Notes: generated from the letters alone by a model not told the origin. A DNA stretch of 64,000 nucleotides from Labilithrix sp. (GCA_019637155.1 JAHBWE010000010.1:1-64000); one strand, 5' to 3'; counted from the first letter of the stretch, positions 25,771 to 34,360 are shown. Made by a program: numbers and translations.

Positions 25771-27833
25771 AGGTAGTCGAAGCGGTCGCGGACCTCTTTG
25801 TCCACGCGCTTCTCGAACGTCTGCGTCGCGAGGCCGATGTCCGTGCTCATGCGCGTCCAGAGGTCCTTCGCCTCGCGGCCGGCCTTCACCTCGTCCTCGT
25901 GATAGAGCTTGATCTCGCTGACGGAGAGGCGGGCGAGGCGGCGCGCCGCGGCGTGACGCGGGTCGCTCTTCTCGAGCTCCGCGGTCGCCGGGTTCGACGG
26001 CTGCATGTACTTCGCCGCGATGCCCGCGGCGGTGGGGGTCGGCGCGGGAGCGGCGGCAGGCGCGGGAGCGGCGGCTGCTGCTGCGGGGGCCGGGGTTGGC
26101 GCGGGAGCGGGCGCCGCGGCGGGCTCCGCCTTCTTCGGCGTGGGCGCGCCGGGTCCGAGCTTCGCGACGTCGCCTTCGGCGAGTTGGCGGAGGATCTCGT
26201 CGTAGAGGTAGTCGAAGCGGTCGCGGACTTCTTTGTCCACGCGCTTCTCGAACGTCTGCGTCGCGAGCGCGATGTCGGCGGTGAGGCGCGTCCAGAGGTC
26301 CTTGTTCTCGCGACCCGCGTTGACCTCGGCCTCGTGATAGAGCTTGATCTCGCTGACGGAGAGGCGGGCGAGGCGGCGCGCCGCGGCGTGACGCGGGTCG
26401 TTCTTCTCGAGCTCCGCGGTCTCGGGGTTCGACGGGGCGAGGCGCGCCGCGGCGGTGGCCGTGGGCTTCGGCGCTTCGGCGGCGGGGGGCGGCGCGGCCT
26501 TTGGCTCCTCCGGCTTCGGCGTCGGCGCGGGGGCCGGGATCGGCTTCGCGGGCTCGGCGGGCTTGGAGGGCTCGGCGGCGGCGGGCTTGGAGGGCTCGGC
26601 GGCGGCGGGCTTGGAGGGCTCGGCGTCCGTCTTGAGCTTCGGCGCGTCGGGGCCGAGCTTCGCGGCGTCGCCTTCCGCGAGCTGGCGGACGATCTCGTCG
26701 AGGAGGTAGTCGAAGCGGTCGCGGACCTCGGCGACGACGCGCGACTCGAACGTCTGGCGCGCGAGGCCGATGTCCGTCTGGAGGCGCGTCCAGAGGTCCT
26801 TCGCCTCGCGGCCGGCCTTCACCTCGTCCTCGTGATAGAGCTTGATCTCGCTGACGGAGAGGCGGGCGAGGCGGCGCGCCGCGGCGTGACGCGGGTCGTT
26901 CTTCTCGAGCTCCGCGGTCGCCGGGTTCGACGGCTGCATGTACTTCGCCGCGATCGCCGCGGCGGCGCCCGTCGCCGCGGGCTTCGCCTCGACGGGGGCG
27001 GGCTTCGCCTCGACGGGCGCGGGCGTCGGCGCGGGGGCGGGGGCCGCCGGCTTGGGCTCGGGCTTCGGCTTCGCGTCGTTGAGCGCGGAGAAGTCGTGCT
27101 CGCCGCTCGTCGGCTTCGCGGGCGCGACCTTCGCCGTCGTGACCTTCGGCTCGGAGACCCGCGCGGGAGGGGCGACGACGGGCTTCGGCGCGGTCGGGAT
27201 CTTCGGCTCGGAGACCTTCAGCGCGGGCGGCTTCGGCGGCTCGGGCTTGGGCGGCGGTGCGGGCTTCGACTCGTCGGAATCGAGGTCGTTGATGCTCGAG
27301 TAGGAGCGGAGCGGCGTGCGCGGCTTCGCGGGGGCGGCGGGCTTCGACGGCTCGGGCTTGGGCGGCTCGACGGGGGGCGCCGCGAGCGCCGCGGTCTGCT
27401 CCTGCCGCGGCTCTTCGGCGACGGGCTTCGGCGGCTCCGGCGGCGGCGAGACGGGGATCGGCGTCGGCGCGGGCTTCGGCGGCTCCACCACCGGGGGCGC
27501 CACGGGCGGCGCGTCGAGCGCCGCGGTCTGCTCCTGCGCCGGCTGCGGCGCGGGGAACTGACCGCTCGCGGGCGCCTGCGAGGTCGCGGGGGGCACGGGT
27601 GCCTGCGAGGTCGCGGGCGGTGCGGGCGCCTGCGAGGTCGCGGGGGGCACGGGGGCGGTCGACGCCGCAGGCTCCTTCGGTCGCTGCGGTGCGAGCTCGC
27701 GGGGCGGCTCGAAACGCGGCGGCTCGGCCTCGGCCGTCTTGCTCTTCGCCCGGACGACGAGGAGGACGACGACGAGGAGGAGGACTACGACAACAGCGGC
27801 TACGACGATCGTCGTCGGCATCGCGGCCAGCAT
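25689..27833 (-). CDS. Membrane-anchored protein with three copies of a ~95-residue domain
   Basis: 714 residues. An N-terminal transmembrane helix (~residues 7-28) is followed by a long Pro/Ala/Lys-rich linker (~30-295). Three copies of one helical domain follow, each starting 'ELEK(N/S)DPRHAAARRLA', continuing 'LSVSEIKLYHE' and 'DLWTR', and ending 'RDRFDYL.DEI.RQLAEGD'. They sit at about 305-395, 470-565 and 620-710 and are separated by Pro/Ala linkers. DNA copies lie near 26650-26945, 26155-26445 and 25705-25990. No enzymatic motif is visible; repeated helical modules on a flexible stalk suggest a scaffold or binding protein. It is divergent from a Ser/Thr kinase 38 bp away. Confidence 0.8.
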   Translation of the reverse strand: MLAAMPTTIVVAAVVVVLLLVVVLLVVRAKSKTAEAEPPRFEPPRELAPQRPKEPAASTAPVPPATSQAPAPPATSQAPVPPATSQAPASGQFPAPQPAQEQTAALDAPPVAPPVVEPPKPAPTPIPVSPPPEPPKPVAEEPRQEQTAALAAPPVEPPKPEPSKPAAPAKPRTPLRSYSSINDLDSDESKPAPPPKPEPPKPPALKVSEPKIPTAPKPVVAPPARVSEPKVTTAKVAPAKPTSGEHDFSALNDAKPKPEPKPAAPAPAPTPAPVEAKPAPVEAKPAATGAAAAIAAKYMQPSNPATAELEKNDPRHAAARRLARLSVSEIKLYHEDEVKAGREAKDLWTRLQTDIGLARQTFESRVVAEVRDRFDYLLDEIVRQLAEGDAAKLGPDAPKLKTDAEPSKPAAAEPSKPAAAEPSKPAEPAKPIPAPAPTPKPEEPKAAPPPAAEAPKPTATAAARLAPSNPETAELEKNDPRHAAARRLARLSVSEIKLYHEAEVNAGRENKDLWTRLTADIALATQTFEKRVDKEVRDRFDYLYDEILRQLAEGDVAKLGPGAPTPKKAEPAAAPAPAPTPAPAAAAAAPAPAAAPAPTPTAAGIAAKYMQPSNPATAELEKSDPRHAAARRLARLSVSEIKLYHEDEVKAGREAKDLWTRMSTDIGLATQTFEKRVDKEVRDRFDYLYDEILRQLAEGDVAKLGPGAPKPKSE

Positions 27834-27871
27834 ATCGCGATCGAACCGGGGGGTGGGAAGCGCGTTTTCCC

Positions 27872-29341
27872 ATGCTACCTTTGGGCCCTGCCGTGTCCGA
27901 TGATGCGCCCGACCGGTTCCCCGTTCGTGCCGGCGACGTCGTCGGCGGGAAGTACCGCGTCGATCGCATGCTCGGCGTCGGCGGGATGGGGTTCGTCGTC
28001 GCGGCGACGCACACGGACCTCGCGCAGCCCGTCGCGCTGAAGTTCATCCTCCCGCAGGCCGTCGCCGGCAACGACGCGGTGGAGCGCTTCCTGCGCGAGG
28101 CGCGCTCGATCGCGAAGCTGCGGAGCGAGCACGTCGCGCGCGTCTACGACGTCGGCCGCGACGCCGCCGATCGGCCGTACATGGTGCTCGAGCTCCTCGA
28201 GGGCGAGGACCTCGCGCGGCTCAACAAGCAGAAGGGACCGCTGCCGGTAGCGGACGCGATCGAGTACGTCCTCCAGGCGTGCGCCGGGCTCGTCGAGGCG
28301 CACGCCGCCGGCATCGTCCATCGCGATCTCAAGCCTCAGAACCTCTTCGTCACGCGGCGCATGAACGGGACGCCGCTCGTGAAGCTGCTCGACTTCGGCA
28401 TCGCGAAGGCGGTCGGCGCGGCGGCGGTGGGGCAGGTCACGCTCACGGACTCGAAGGCGGTGATCGGCTCGCCGCTCTACATGCCGCCGGAGCAGATGCG
28501 CTCGGCGCGCGCGGTGGACGTCCGGAGCGACATCTGGTCGATGGGCGTCATCCTCTACGAGCTCCTCGGCGGGCAGCTGCCGTTCGACGGCGAGACGGTG
28601 ACGGAGATCTGCGTCCGGGTGGTGAACGACGTCCCGAAGCCGCTCCTCTCGCTCCGGCCGGGGCTCGATCCGAAGCTCTCCGACATCGTGATGCGCTGCC
28701 TCGAGAAGCGGCCCGACGCGCGCTGGCAGACGGTGGGCCAGCTCGGCGCGGCGCTCGAGCCGTACGCGCGGAGCTCGCAGCAGAGCGCGGCGAACCGGCC
28801 GTGGCAGTCCTTCGACGCGACGATGGACTCGGTCGACGTCGGGAGCGCGTCGAAACCGACGACGCAGCGCATGTTGCACTCGACGCCGCCGCCGGTGCTC
28901 GCGTCGACCGACGTCACGTGGGGAGAGCACTCGGACCTGCCGCGCGCGACGGCGCCGCGGAGCAAGTCGTTCGCGACCGGGCTCGTCGTCGGCGCGCTCC
29001 TCTCGCTCGGCGCGATCGGCGCCGCGGTCGCGGTCGTCGTCCCGCGGCTCCTGCCGCACGGTCAGGCTCCCGCGGCGTCGCCGCCGCCCGCGCCGTCGGC
29101 GGCGCCTTCGCTCGCGTCTTCGCCTGCGTTCGTGCCGCCGCCGGCGCCTTCGTCCTCGCTCAGCGCCGCGCCGGCGTCGAGCGCGGCGCCTTCGGCGACG
29201 ACGCCGTCGACGAAGCGCAAGCGTCCGCCGGTAGCGCCGGCCTCCGCGCCGTCGCCCGCCTCCGCGCCGTCGCCGTCACCTTCACCTTCGCCCGACCCTC
29301 CGGCGTCAGAGGCCCCGAACGGCGCGCCGATCTTGCGTTAA
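27872..29341 (+). CDS. Pkn-type serine/threonine protein kinase, membrane-anchored
   Basis: 489 residues from ATG; GTG 27893 is an alternative. All kinase landmarks are intact: Gly loop GVGGMGFV, ATP lysine K57 (VALKF), catalytic D152 (HRDLKPQN), metal D174 (DFGIAK), and 'MPPEQM' for APE. The kinase domain covers residues ~25-300. A transmembrane helix follows at ~368-391. The outer tail is a Pro/Ala/Ser-rich, low-complexity stalk. The membrane topology is that of Hanks-type receptors, but no folded sensor is seen. Its partner is probably the PEGA/TPR membrane protein 13 bp downstream. Confidence 0.95.
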   Translation: MLPLGPAVSDDAPDRFPVRAGDVVGGKYRVDRMLGVGGMGFVVAATHTDLAQPVALKFILPQAVAGNDAVERFLREARSIAKLRSEHVARVYDVGRDAADRPYMVLELLEGEDLARLNKQKGPLPVADAIEYVLQACAGLVEAHAAGIVHRDLKPQNLFVTRRMNGTPLVKLLDFGIAKAVGAAAVGQVTLTDSKAVIGSPLYMPPEQMRSARAVDVRSDIWSMGVILYELLGGQLPFDGETVTEICVRVVNDVPKPLLSLRPGLDPKLSDIVMRCLEKRPDARWQTVGQLGAALEPYARSSQQSAANRPWQSFDATMDSVDVGSASKPTTQRMLHSTPPPVLASTDVTWGEHSDLPRATAPRSKSFATGLVVGALLSLGAIGAAVAVVVPRLLPHGQAPAASPPPAPSAAPSLASSPAFVPPPAPSSSLSAAPASSAAPSATTPSTKRKRPPVAPASAPSPASAPSPSPSPSPDPPASEAPNGAPILR

Positions 29342-29354
29342 GCTCGCGTCCGTC

Positions 29355-30263
29355 TTGCGCTGGTCGCTCTTGCCGCTCGTGGCGGCCCTCCTGCTCTTCT
29401 CCGGCGTCGCGCGCGCCGACGACGCCGAAGCGCTCATCGCGCGCGGGCTCGAGCTGCGGGAGAAGGGGCGCGACGAGGAGGCGCTCGGCCTGTTCCGGCA
29501 GGCGCAGCTGAAGAGCCCGTCGCCGCGCGCGCGGGCGCAGGTCGCGCTCGCGGAGCAGGCGCTCGGGCTCTGGGTCCTCGCGGAGACCGATCTCGTCGCC
29601 GCCCTCGCGGCGGAGAGCGATCCGTGGATCGTGAAGAACAAGGGCGCGCTCGAGGGGGCGCTCGTGGTGATCCGGAAGCACGTCGGATCGCTCGAGGTGC
29701 GCGGCGCGGAGCGCGCCGACGTGTACATCGACGGGACGAAGATCGGGTCCGGCGCGGGGCCCTACCGCGTCGAGGCGGGGCGGCGCGTGCTCGAGGTCCG
29801 CGCGCCGGGCAAGCAGCCCACGTCGCGCGCGGTGGAGCTGCCGCCGGGCGGGACCGCGCGCGAGACGGTCACGCTCGTCGCCGCGCCGGTCGTGCGCGCC
29901 GACGCCGCCGCGCCGGGCGTCGCTCCCGGTCCGCGCCACGAAGATCCGGGGCGCGGGCAGCGGCTCCTCGGCTGGGTGTTCGTCGGCGCCGGCGCGGCCG
30001 TCCTCGCGACGGGGGGCGCCGCGCTCCTCGTGCGGAAGGCCCACGTCGACGACTACAACGTCTCGTGCCCCGGCGTCGGCGTGGAGCAGTCGCCGGCGTG
30101 TCAGGACCAGATCGACTCGGCGCGGACGTGGCTCACCGTCGCGATCGTGACGCTCATCGCCGGCGGCGCCGCGGTCGTCGGCGGCGGCGTCATCATCGGG
30201 ACCGCGCCCAAGGCGCAGGTGACCGTCGCGTGCGGTCCGCTCGGCTGCGCGGGGACCTTCTGA
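29355..30263 (+). CDS. Exported TPR/PEGA-type protein with two C-terminal TM helices
   Basis: 302 residues; the only useful start is TTG. The signal peptide ends near 'ARADD'. Residues ~25-85 are TPR-like ('IARGLELREKGRDEEALGLFRQAQ'). Residues ~110-165 are PEGA-like ('VYIDGTKIGSGAGPYRVEAG', 'LEVRAPGKQ'). Two transmembrane helices follow (~200-220 and ~250-275), separated by a loop with a Cys pair. PEGA domains are surface-exposed beta modules often linked to kinases. The gene shares its layout with the product of 38342-39412, also kinase-linked. Coupled to the DNA glycosylase gene by TGATG. Confidence 0.8.
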   Translation: MRWSLLPLVAALLLFSGVARADDAEALIARGLELREKGRDEEALGLFRQAQLKSPSPRARAQVALAEQALGLWVLAETDLVAALAAESDPWIVKNKGALEGALVVIRKHVGSLEVRGAERADVYIDGTKIGSGAGPYRVEAGRRVLEVRAPGKQPTSRAVELPPGGTARETVTLVAAPVVRADAAAPGVAPGPRHEDPGRGQRLLGWVFVGAGAAVLATGGAALLVRKAHVDDYNVSCPGVGVEQSPACQDQIDSARTWLTVAIVTLIAGGAAVVGGGVIIGTAPKAQVTVACGPLGCAGTF

Positions 30264-31252
30264 TGGTGCGCCCGGCGCGCGCCGGTCGAGGCGGGCTCGG
30301 ATCCCACGCCGCGACGCGCGCGCGGATCGCGGGCTCGGACCTGCGCGCGATCGCGACGGGCTCGTTCGTCCCGCGTGGACCTGGGTACGCGCCGGCGCTG
30401 CGGCTGCGACGGCGGCTCGTCGCGCTGCGCGGCGGGGAGCACGCGATCGTGCTCGCGTTCGCGTGGAGCGCGGGCGCGGGCGCGGTGCGCATCCGCGTGC
30501 TCGCGACCGGCGCGCCCACGAGCGAGGACGTGGAGCGCGCGATCGACGCGGGCCGCCGCATCGCCGCGGTCGACGACGATCCGACGGAGCTCGTGCAGCG
30601 GATCCGGAAGCACCCCGTGCTCGGCCCGCTCGCGCACGGCGACGCGCGCATCGCGCAGACGCCCACCGTGTTCGAGAGCTTTGCGATCGGCGTCATCGAG
30701 CAGCTCGTCACCGGGGTGGAGGCGCGCGACGCGATCCGGCGCTTGTGGCGCGTCGCGGGCGAGGCGGTCGCGGGGACGAAGCTCGTCGCGGCGCCGTCGG
30801 CGAAGGCGGTGCACCGCGTGCCGATGTGGCAGCTGCACGAGATCGGGATCGGGGCTCGTCGCGCGGTCACGCTCCATCGCGGCGCGGGTCGCGGCGCGGC
30901 GCTCGAGCGGCTGCGGGACGTCGCGCCGGAGGTCGCGGTCGAGAAGGTGCAGAGCGTGCCTGGGATCGGGCCATGGACCGCGAACCAGATCGCGCGGAGC
31001 GGCCTCGGCTGGGCGGACGCGGTGCCGGTCGGCGATTTCTGGGCGCCGTTCACGATCACGGCGGCGCTGAGCGGCGAGGAGCTCCCGCGGACGGCGCCGG
31101 CGGAGGCGGACGCGCGCATGCTGGAGCTGCTCGAGCCATTCCGCCCGCACCGCGCGCGCGTCGCGATCTTGCTCGAGCGCCGCGACTTCGAACGCCGAAC
31201 CTGGCCGCTGCCCCGCGTCGATCCGCATCGCCGCGAGCCGTGGCGCTACTGA
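30263..31252 (+). CDS. HhH-GPD DNA glycosylase (AlkA-like)
   Basis: 329 residues from ATG overlapping the previous stop. The HhH-GPD core is recognisable at ~225-290: 'VEKVQSVPGIGPWTANQIA' is the helix-hairpin-helix, and the catalytic aspartate is in 'AVPVGDFW'. The N-terminal ~110 residues form the AlkA-like beta domain. Such enzymes excise alkylated bases. 'FESFAIGVIEQLVTGVEA' corresponds to the AlkA segment that normally reads FEx(I/L)VxxIxxQQxS; the QQ is replaced, so it is a divergent member. Sitting in a kinase/PEGA operon is unusual for a repair gene. Confidence 0.88.
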   Translation: MVRPARAGRGGLGSHAATRARIAGSDLRAIATGSFVPRGPGYAPALRLRRRLVALRGGEHAIVLAFAWSAGAGAVRIRVLATGAPTSEDVERAIDAGRRIAAVDDDPTELVQRIRKHPVLGPLAHGDARIAQTPTVFESFAIGVIEQLVTGVEARDAIRRLWRVAGEAVAGTKLVAAPSAKAVHRVPMWQLHEIGIGARRAVTLHRGAGRGAALERLRDVAPEVAVEKVQSVPGIGPWTANQIARSGLGWADAVPVGDFWAPFTITAALSGEELPRTAPAEADARMLELLEPFRPHRARVAILLERRDFERRTWPLPRVDPHRREPWRY

Positions 31253-31270
31253 AGCGCCGCGCCGGTTCGC

Positions 31271-31834
31271 TTAGCGGAAGCACTCGATGCGGTAGATTTT
31301 CCGGCCGTCGGCGGTGAAGCGGAACGGTGGATCGCATGACGCGCCGTTCTGGGAGGTTGCGTCGGGTGGGGGCTCGCGGACGATGTGGACCGCGCGCGCG
31401 CGGAGGGCGGCGGCGGTCTGGCGGTTGTCGACCGCGGTGCGCTTGCGCGAGATCACCTCGGCCTCGCTCACGATCACGTCGGCCTCGAGCTCCTCGGCGT
31501 GCGCGACGAGCGTCTCGCGATCGTCGCCCGTCGCCCGGTCGGCGCGCTCGCGCGCGGCCTTCGCGGAGGCGCGCAGGGTGGGGAGCCGCGCGGTGAGCTC
31601 GATCGCAGCCTTGTCGTCGTTCGACGCCGCTTCATCGAGGAGCCGAGCACGCGCGAGGAGGTCACGCGCACGAGCGACGGGCGAGTCGAGCGCCGGGCTC
31701 GCGGCCGCGTTGGTCGTGGCCGTGGTCGCGCCCGTGCCCCACGTCGCCGCCACCGCCGGTGTGCACGGTCCGTCCGCGAGCGCAGGCGACGCGCAGAAGA
31801 GGACAGCGGCAGCGAGGATGGTCGCGAGCTTCAT
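31271..31834 (-). CDS. Small secreted protein of unknown function
   Basis: 187 residues from ATG. A clear signal peptide ends at 'ASPALADG'. The mature protein is Ala/Arg/Glu-rich and mostly helical (~residues 50-150, coiled-coil-like). A short C-terminal domain with one Cys pair ('GASCDPPFRF...IECFR') may form a disulphide. No family recognised. It is convergent with the DNA glycosylase gene 18 bp away, and a 511-bp gene-free region lies upstream. Probably periplasmic or secreted. Confidence 0.65.
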   Translation of the reverse strand: MKLATILAAAVLFCASPALADGPCTPAVAATWGTGATTATTNAAASPALDSPVARARDLLARARLLDEAASNDDKAAIELTARLPTLRASAKAARERADRATGDDRETLVAHAEELEADVIVSEAEVISRKRTAVDNRQTAAALRARAVHIVREPPPDATSQNGASCDPPFRFTADGRKIYRIECFR

Positions 31835-31863
31835 CCCCGCGATCGTACACCCGCACCGCGGAG

Positions 31864-31960
31864 CCGCAGAAGCAGCCCACGCAGTCGGTCGCGAAGCGTC
31901 CGAGCGCGCCGCGGGCAGAAGCGGCCCGAGCGCGCAGCGAGGGCTGGGGTGCCAAATGCG
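31864..31960. repeat. Dispersed repeat, degenerate family A relative (inverted)
   Basis: Read on the opposite strand, this segment parallels the core of the repeats at 3681-3793 and 55127-55240: CAGAAGC...GCGAAGCG...CGAGCGCGC...GGCTGGGGTG. The CAGAAGC/CGAGCGCGC block appears twice here, so it may be two overlapped decayed copies. It is intergenic, upstream of the small secreted protein. Confidence 0.45.
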
Positions 31961-32262
31961 TGGGCGGGCGTGGTTGGCCTGTTGAGCCGTGCGTTGGTGC
32001 AGGGGCGCTGCCGAGGTTGTTTGCGTCGCGTTCGTTTGGTTCGGGGGTTGTGGCCGAGAGGGGGCTCTCGCACGGCGTCGTCGCGTTGTCGCGTCATCGT
32101 GGCTGGGAGTGGGGTGGTGGACTCGGGGAGGGTGCCTGGGCTGGGACGTGGGCGTGATGTGGAGCGGAAAGGCTGATCCTCGCGACGCCGCATACCCGAG
32201 GCGTTGCAGCGGACTGGAGAGTCGTGCGCGCCTAAAAAATCTCCTTGGAGGCGGGGTTTGGG

Positions 32263-32301
32263 CTGGCCCCTGGCATGGCCCGGTCTGGCCCGGGCCAGGG
32301 G
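32263..32301. repeat. Dispersed palindromic repeat, family B copy 2
   Basis: Contains the perfect 14-bp palindrome CTGGCCCGGGCCAG preceded by CTGGCCCCTGGC. It is nearly identical to the element at 34254-34291 and, inverted, to the one at 23733-23770. Located just before the truncated helicase gene. May be a REP-like element. Confidence 0.7.
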
Positions 32302-32345
32302 TTGCGTGTTGCAAGTGGCGGGAATCATGAGAGGGGGATGCAGGC

Positions 32346-33257
32346 ATGGAACGTTCATGCGGGCGGCGTATGGCGAGCTCGGTGGGCTTCGAGCGCGGTA
32401 CGATCCTCCTCGAGGGGTCGGCCGCGGGCGTGCGTGGCGCGGTGTGGGATCCGGACGTCGGGCGGCATCGGGCGCCCGCGTATCTGTTCGGTGAGGTGGC
32501 TGCGCGCGCGGACGCGGACGGTGATGCGCTCGCGGGCGACCTCCGCGCGGCGTGGACGGCGAAGCCACGGTCGATCGAGGCGCTGCGGCTGCGTGACTAC
32601 CAGGCAGATGCGCTCGCGCGATGGTACGCGCACGAGCGGCGCGGGATCGTCGCGCTCCCGACCGGCGCGGGGAAGACGCGCGTCGCGCTCGCGGCGATCT
32701 TCGAGCTCGGGGTCCCTGCGCTCGTCCTCGTGCCGACGCGCGCGCTCCTCGCGGAGTGGGCGCACGCGCTCGCGGCGGCGCTGAAGGAGCCGATCGGGAT
32801 CGTCGGGGACGGCGAGAACACGATCCAGCGCGTCACCGTGATGACCTTCGAGAGCGGGTTTCGGCGGCTCGATCTCGCCGGCGCGAGCTTCGGGTTGCTC
32901 GTCGTCGACGAGGTGCACCACTTCGGGAGCGGCGCTCGCGTCGAGGCGCTCGAAGCGTGCGCTGCGCCGGCGCGGCTCGGGCTCTCGGCGACGGCGCCGC
33001 CGCCGCGGAGCGAGGCGGCGCTGCGGCTGTCCGAGCTGGTGGGGCCGGTCGTGATCGAGGTCCCGGTCGAGGAGCTCGCCGGCACGCACCTCGCGCCCTT
33101 CGACGTCGTCTGCATCCCGATGGTGCTCTGCGTCGACGAGCGCTGGACGTTCGGGCTCCGGTCTCCGCGCGTCGTGCCGTTCAGCGGCGCGATCGACCCT
33201 TGGGCGCTGCGCGCGGCCGCGCGACGAGCGGCCGGCTCGAGCGAGGACGCGGCTTGA
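32346..33257 (+). CDS. XPB-like DEAD/DEAH helicase, truncated after the first RecA domain
   Basis: 303 residues from ATG; ATG 32370 is an alternative. Residues ~80-230 hold helicase motifs Q/I ('LRLRDYQADALARWY', 'ALPTGAGKTRVA'), Ia ('VLVPTRALLAEW'), II ('VVDEVHHF', DEVH) and III ('LSATAP'). The sequence then reads 'GPVVIEVPVEEL' and stops soon after, where XPB-type enzymes continue into the second RecA domain with motifs IV-VI. That domain is absent, and the space is filled by a convergent gene overlapping the last 77 bp. It can bind ATP in principle but should not work as a helicase. Probably a decaying gene. Confidence 0.75.
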   Translation: MERSCGRRMASSVGFERGTILLEGSAAGVRGAVWDPDVGRHRAPAYLFGEVAARADADGDALAGDLRAAWTAKPRSIEALRLRDYQADALARWYAHERRGIVALPTGAGKTRVALAAIFELGVPALVLVPTRALLAEWAHALAAALKEPIGIVGDGENTIQRVTVMTFESGFRRLDLAGASFGLLVVDEVHHFGSGARVEALEACAAPARLGLSATAPPPRSEAALRLSELVGPVVIEVPVEELAGTHLAPFDVVCIPMVLCVDERWTFGLRSPRVVPFSGAIDPWALRAAARRAAGSSEDAA

Positions 33258-34185
33258 CCCGCACCTCCTCTACCTCTTCGACGCCGCTCTCGTCGTCGAC
33301 GCGCACGTCGGGCCGCAGCCCCTCGAGGACGGGGAGGTGGGCGGTCTCGATCGTGACCGCGCCGGGCCGGAGCACGAGCGCGCGCGCGGTGTCGCTCGCG
33401 AGCTCCTCCGGATCGATACCGAGCGTGAAGGGGAGGGTGACGCGCTTCTTCTTCGGCGCCTCGCCGGCGCGGAGCGACGCGAGCACCTTCGCGTCGACCT
33501 TCGCGCCGGTCGCGTGGGCGACGAGGAGGTAGAGCTCCGCGTTCGCGGAGACGCCGTCGACGACGAGGCGCCAGGTCTTCTTCGTCGCGGGATCGCGGAC
33601 CTCGAACACCGCGTCGTCGAGGATGGAGAGCGCTTGGAGGAGCGCGCCGACCTCGCCGACGGCGTCGGAGAGCTCCCACGCCGCCTCGGCGAGGCTCGCG
33701 TCCTTGCGCGCCTTCGCGCGGACCTCCTTCGATCGCGCGAGGCACGCGACGGCGGTGAGGCAGCGCGCGCTCATCGACTTCCAGGCCGCGGCTTCGCCGG
33801 GCATGAGGACGGCGACGACCGCGCCGTGGGAGCCGAGCGCGGACGCGAGGTCCTCGCTCCCGGCCGCGTTCGTGACCGCGTGCGCGAACGCCGTCGCTTG
33901 TTCGAGCGTGGCGGCGAGGCCCTTCTCGGTCGCGGGCCACGCCGCCTCGGGAGGCGCGCCGCCCTCGACCATCGCGCCGAGCGCGAGGGCGAGGACCTGC
34001 TCGCCGCGGCCCTTCGCCTTCATGAGCGCCGCGGCGACTGCCTTGACCGCGGCGAGCTGCGCGCCTTCGCGCGCGCCGTCGAACGCCTCGAGCACCGCCT
34101 CGACTTTGGGGCGAAGCTCCTTCGGATCGACGTCCTTGGTCGCGGCGCCGGTGAGGTTCTTCACCGCGAGCTTCAGATCGGCCAT
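33181..34185 (-). CDS. Protein of unknown function, helical repeat-like
   Basis: 334 residues from ATG (MADLKLAV). Ala/Leu/Glu-rich and helical over most of its length, with repeated patterns such as 'AAVKAVAAALMKAKG' and 'EVGALLQALSILDDAVFEV'. The C-terminal third is more beta-like ('VTLPFTLGIDPEEL', 'VLRPGAVTIETA') and ends in a basic tail (RPRAAPKGRSRR). No known family. Cytoplasmic by absence of a signal. The final codons overlap the truncated helicase. Upstream lies a family-B palindrome. Confidence 0.65.
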   Translation of the reverse strand: MADLKLAVKNLTGAATKDVDPKELRPKVEAVLEAFDGAREGAQLAAVKAVAAALMKAKGRGEQVLALALGAMVEGGAPPEAAWPATEKGLAATLEQATAFAHAVTNAAGSEDLASALGSHGAVVAVLMPGEAAAWKSMSARCLTAVACLARSKEVRAKARKDASLAEAAWELSDAVGEVGALLQALSILDDAVFEVRDPATKKTWRLVVDGVSANAELYLLVAHATGAKVDAKVLASLRAGEAPKKKRVTLPFTLGIDPEELASDTARALVLRPGAVTIETAHLPVLEGLRPDVRVDDESGVEEVEEVRVKPRPRSSRPLVARPRAAPKGRSRR

Positions 34186-34253
34186 GGCGCGAATACATCG
34201 CGACCTCGCCTCGCGGGCAATGACTCAATCGCGGCCTCCGGTCGCCGCTCCAA

Positions 34254-34291
34254 CTGGCCCCTGGCCTGGCCCGGTCTGGCCCGGGCCAGGG
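34254..34291. repeat. Dispersed palindromic repeat, family B copy 3
   Basis: CTGGCCCCTGGC followed by CTGGCCCGGGCCAG, as in copies at 32263 and 23733. It lies in the spacer between the divergent genes at 34185 and 34361. Two copies within 2 kb bracket the truncated helicase and its convergent neighbour. Confidence 0.7.
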
Positions 34292-34360
34292 AGAGCGCGT
34301 CGCAACCGATGGAGATCGCTCGCGCGCGTCGACGGCACGGCGCGTGGTTGTCGGGACCTC

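Larger units (their letters stand above)
31835..32345. other. Gene-free region with dispersed repeats
   Basis: 511 bp upstream of the small secreted protein and the truncated helicase. It holds a degenerate, inverted relative of family A (31864-31960), a family-B palindrome (32263-32301) and a short run of six A's followed by TCTCCTTGGAGG, itself a small inverted repeat. No credible ORF, tRNA or riboswitch is seen. The mix of repeats next to a truncated gene suggests past rearrangement. Confidence 0.55.

Noticed and set aside
23227..34291. Phage, plasmid or insertion-sequence origin for the region with repeats and a broken helicase
   Set aside because: No transposase, integrase, recombinase, tRNA attachment site or phage structural gene is seen, and base composition matches the neighbours.
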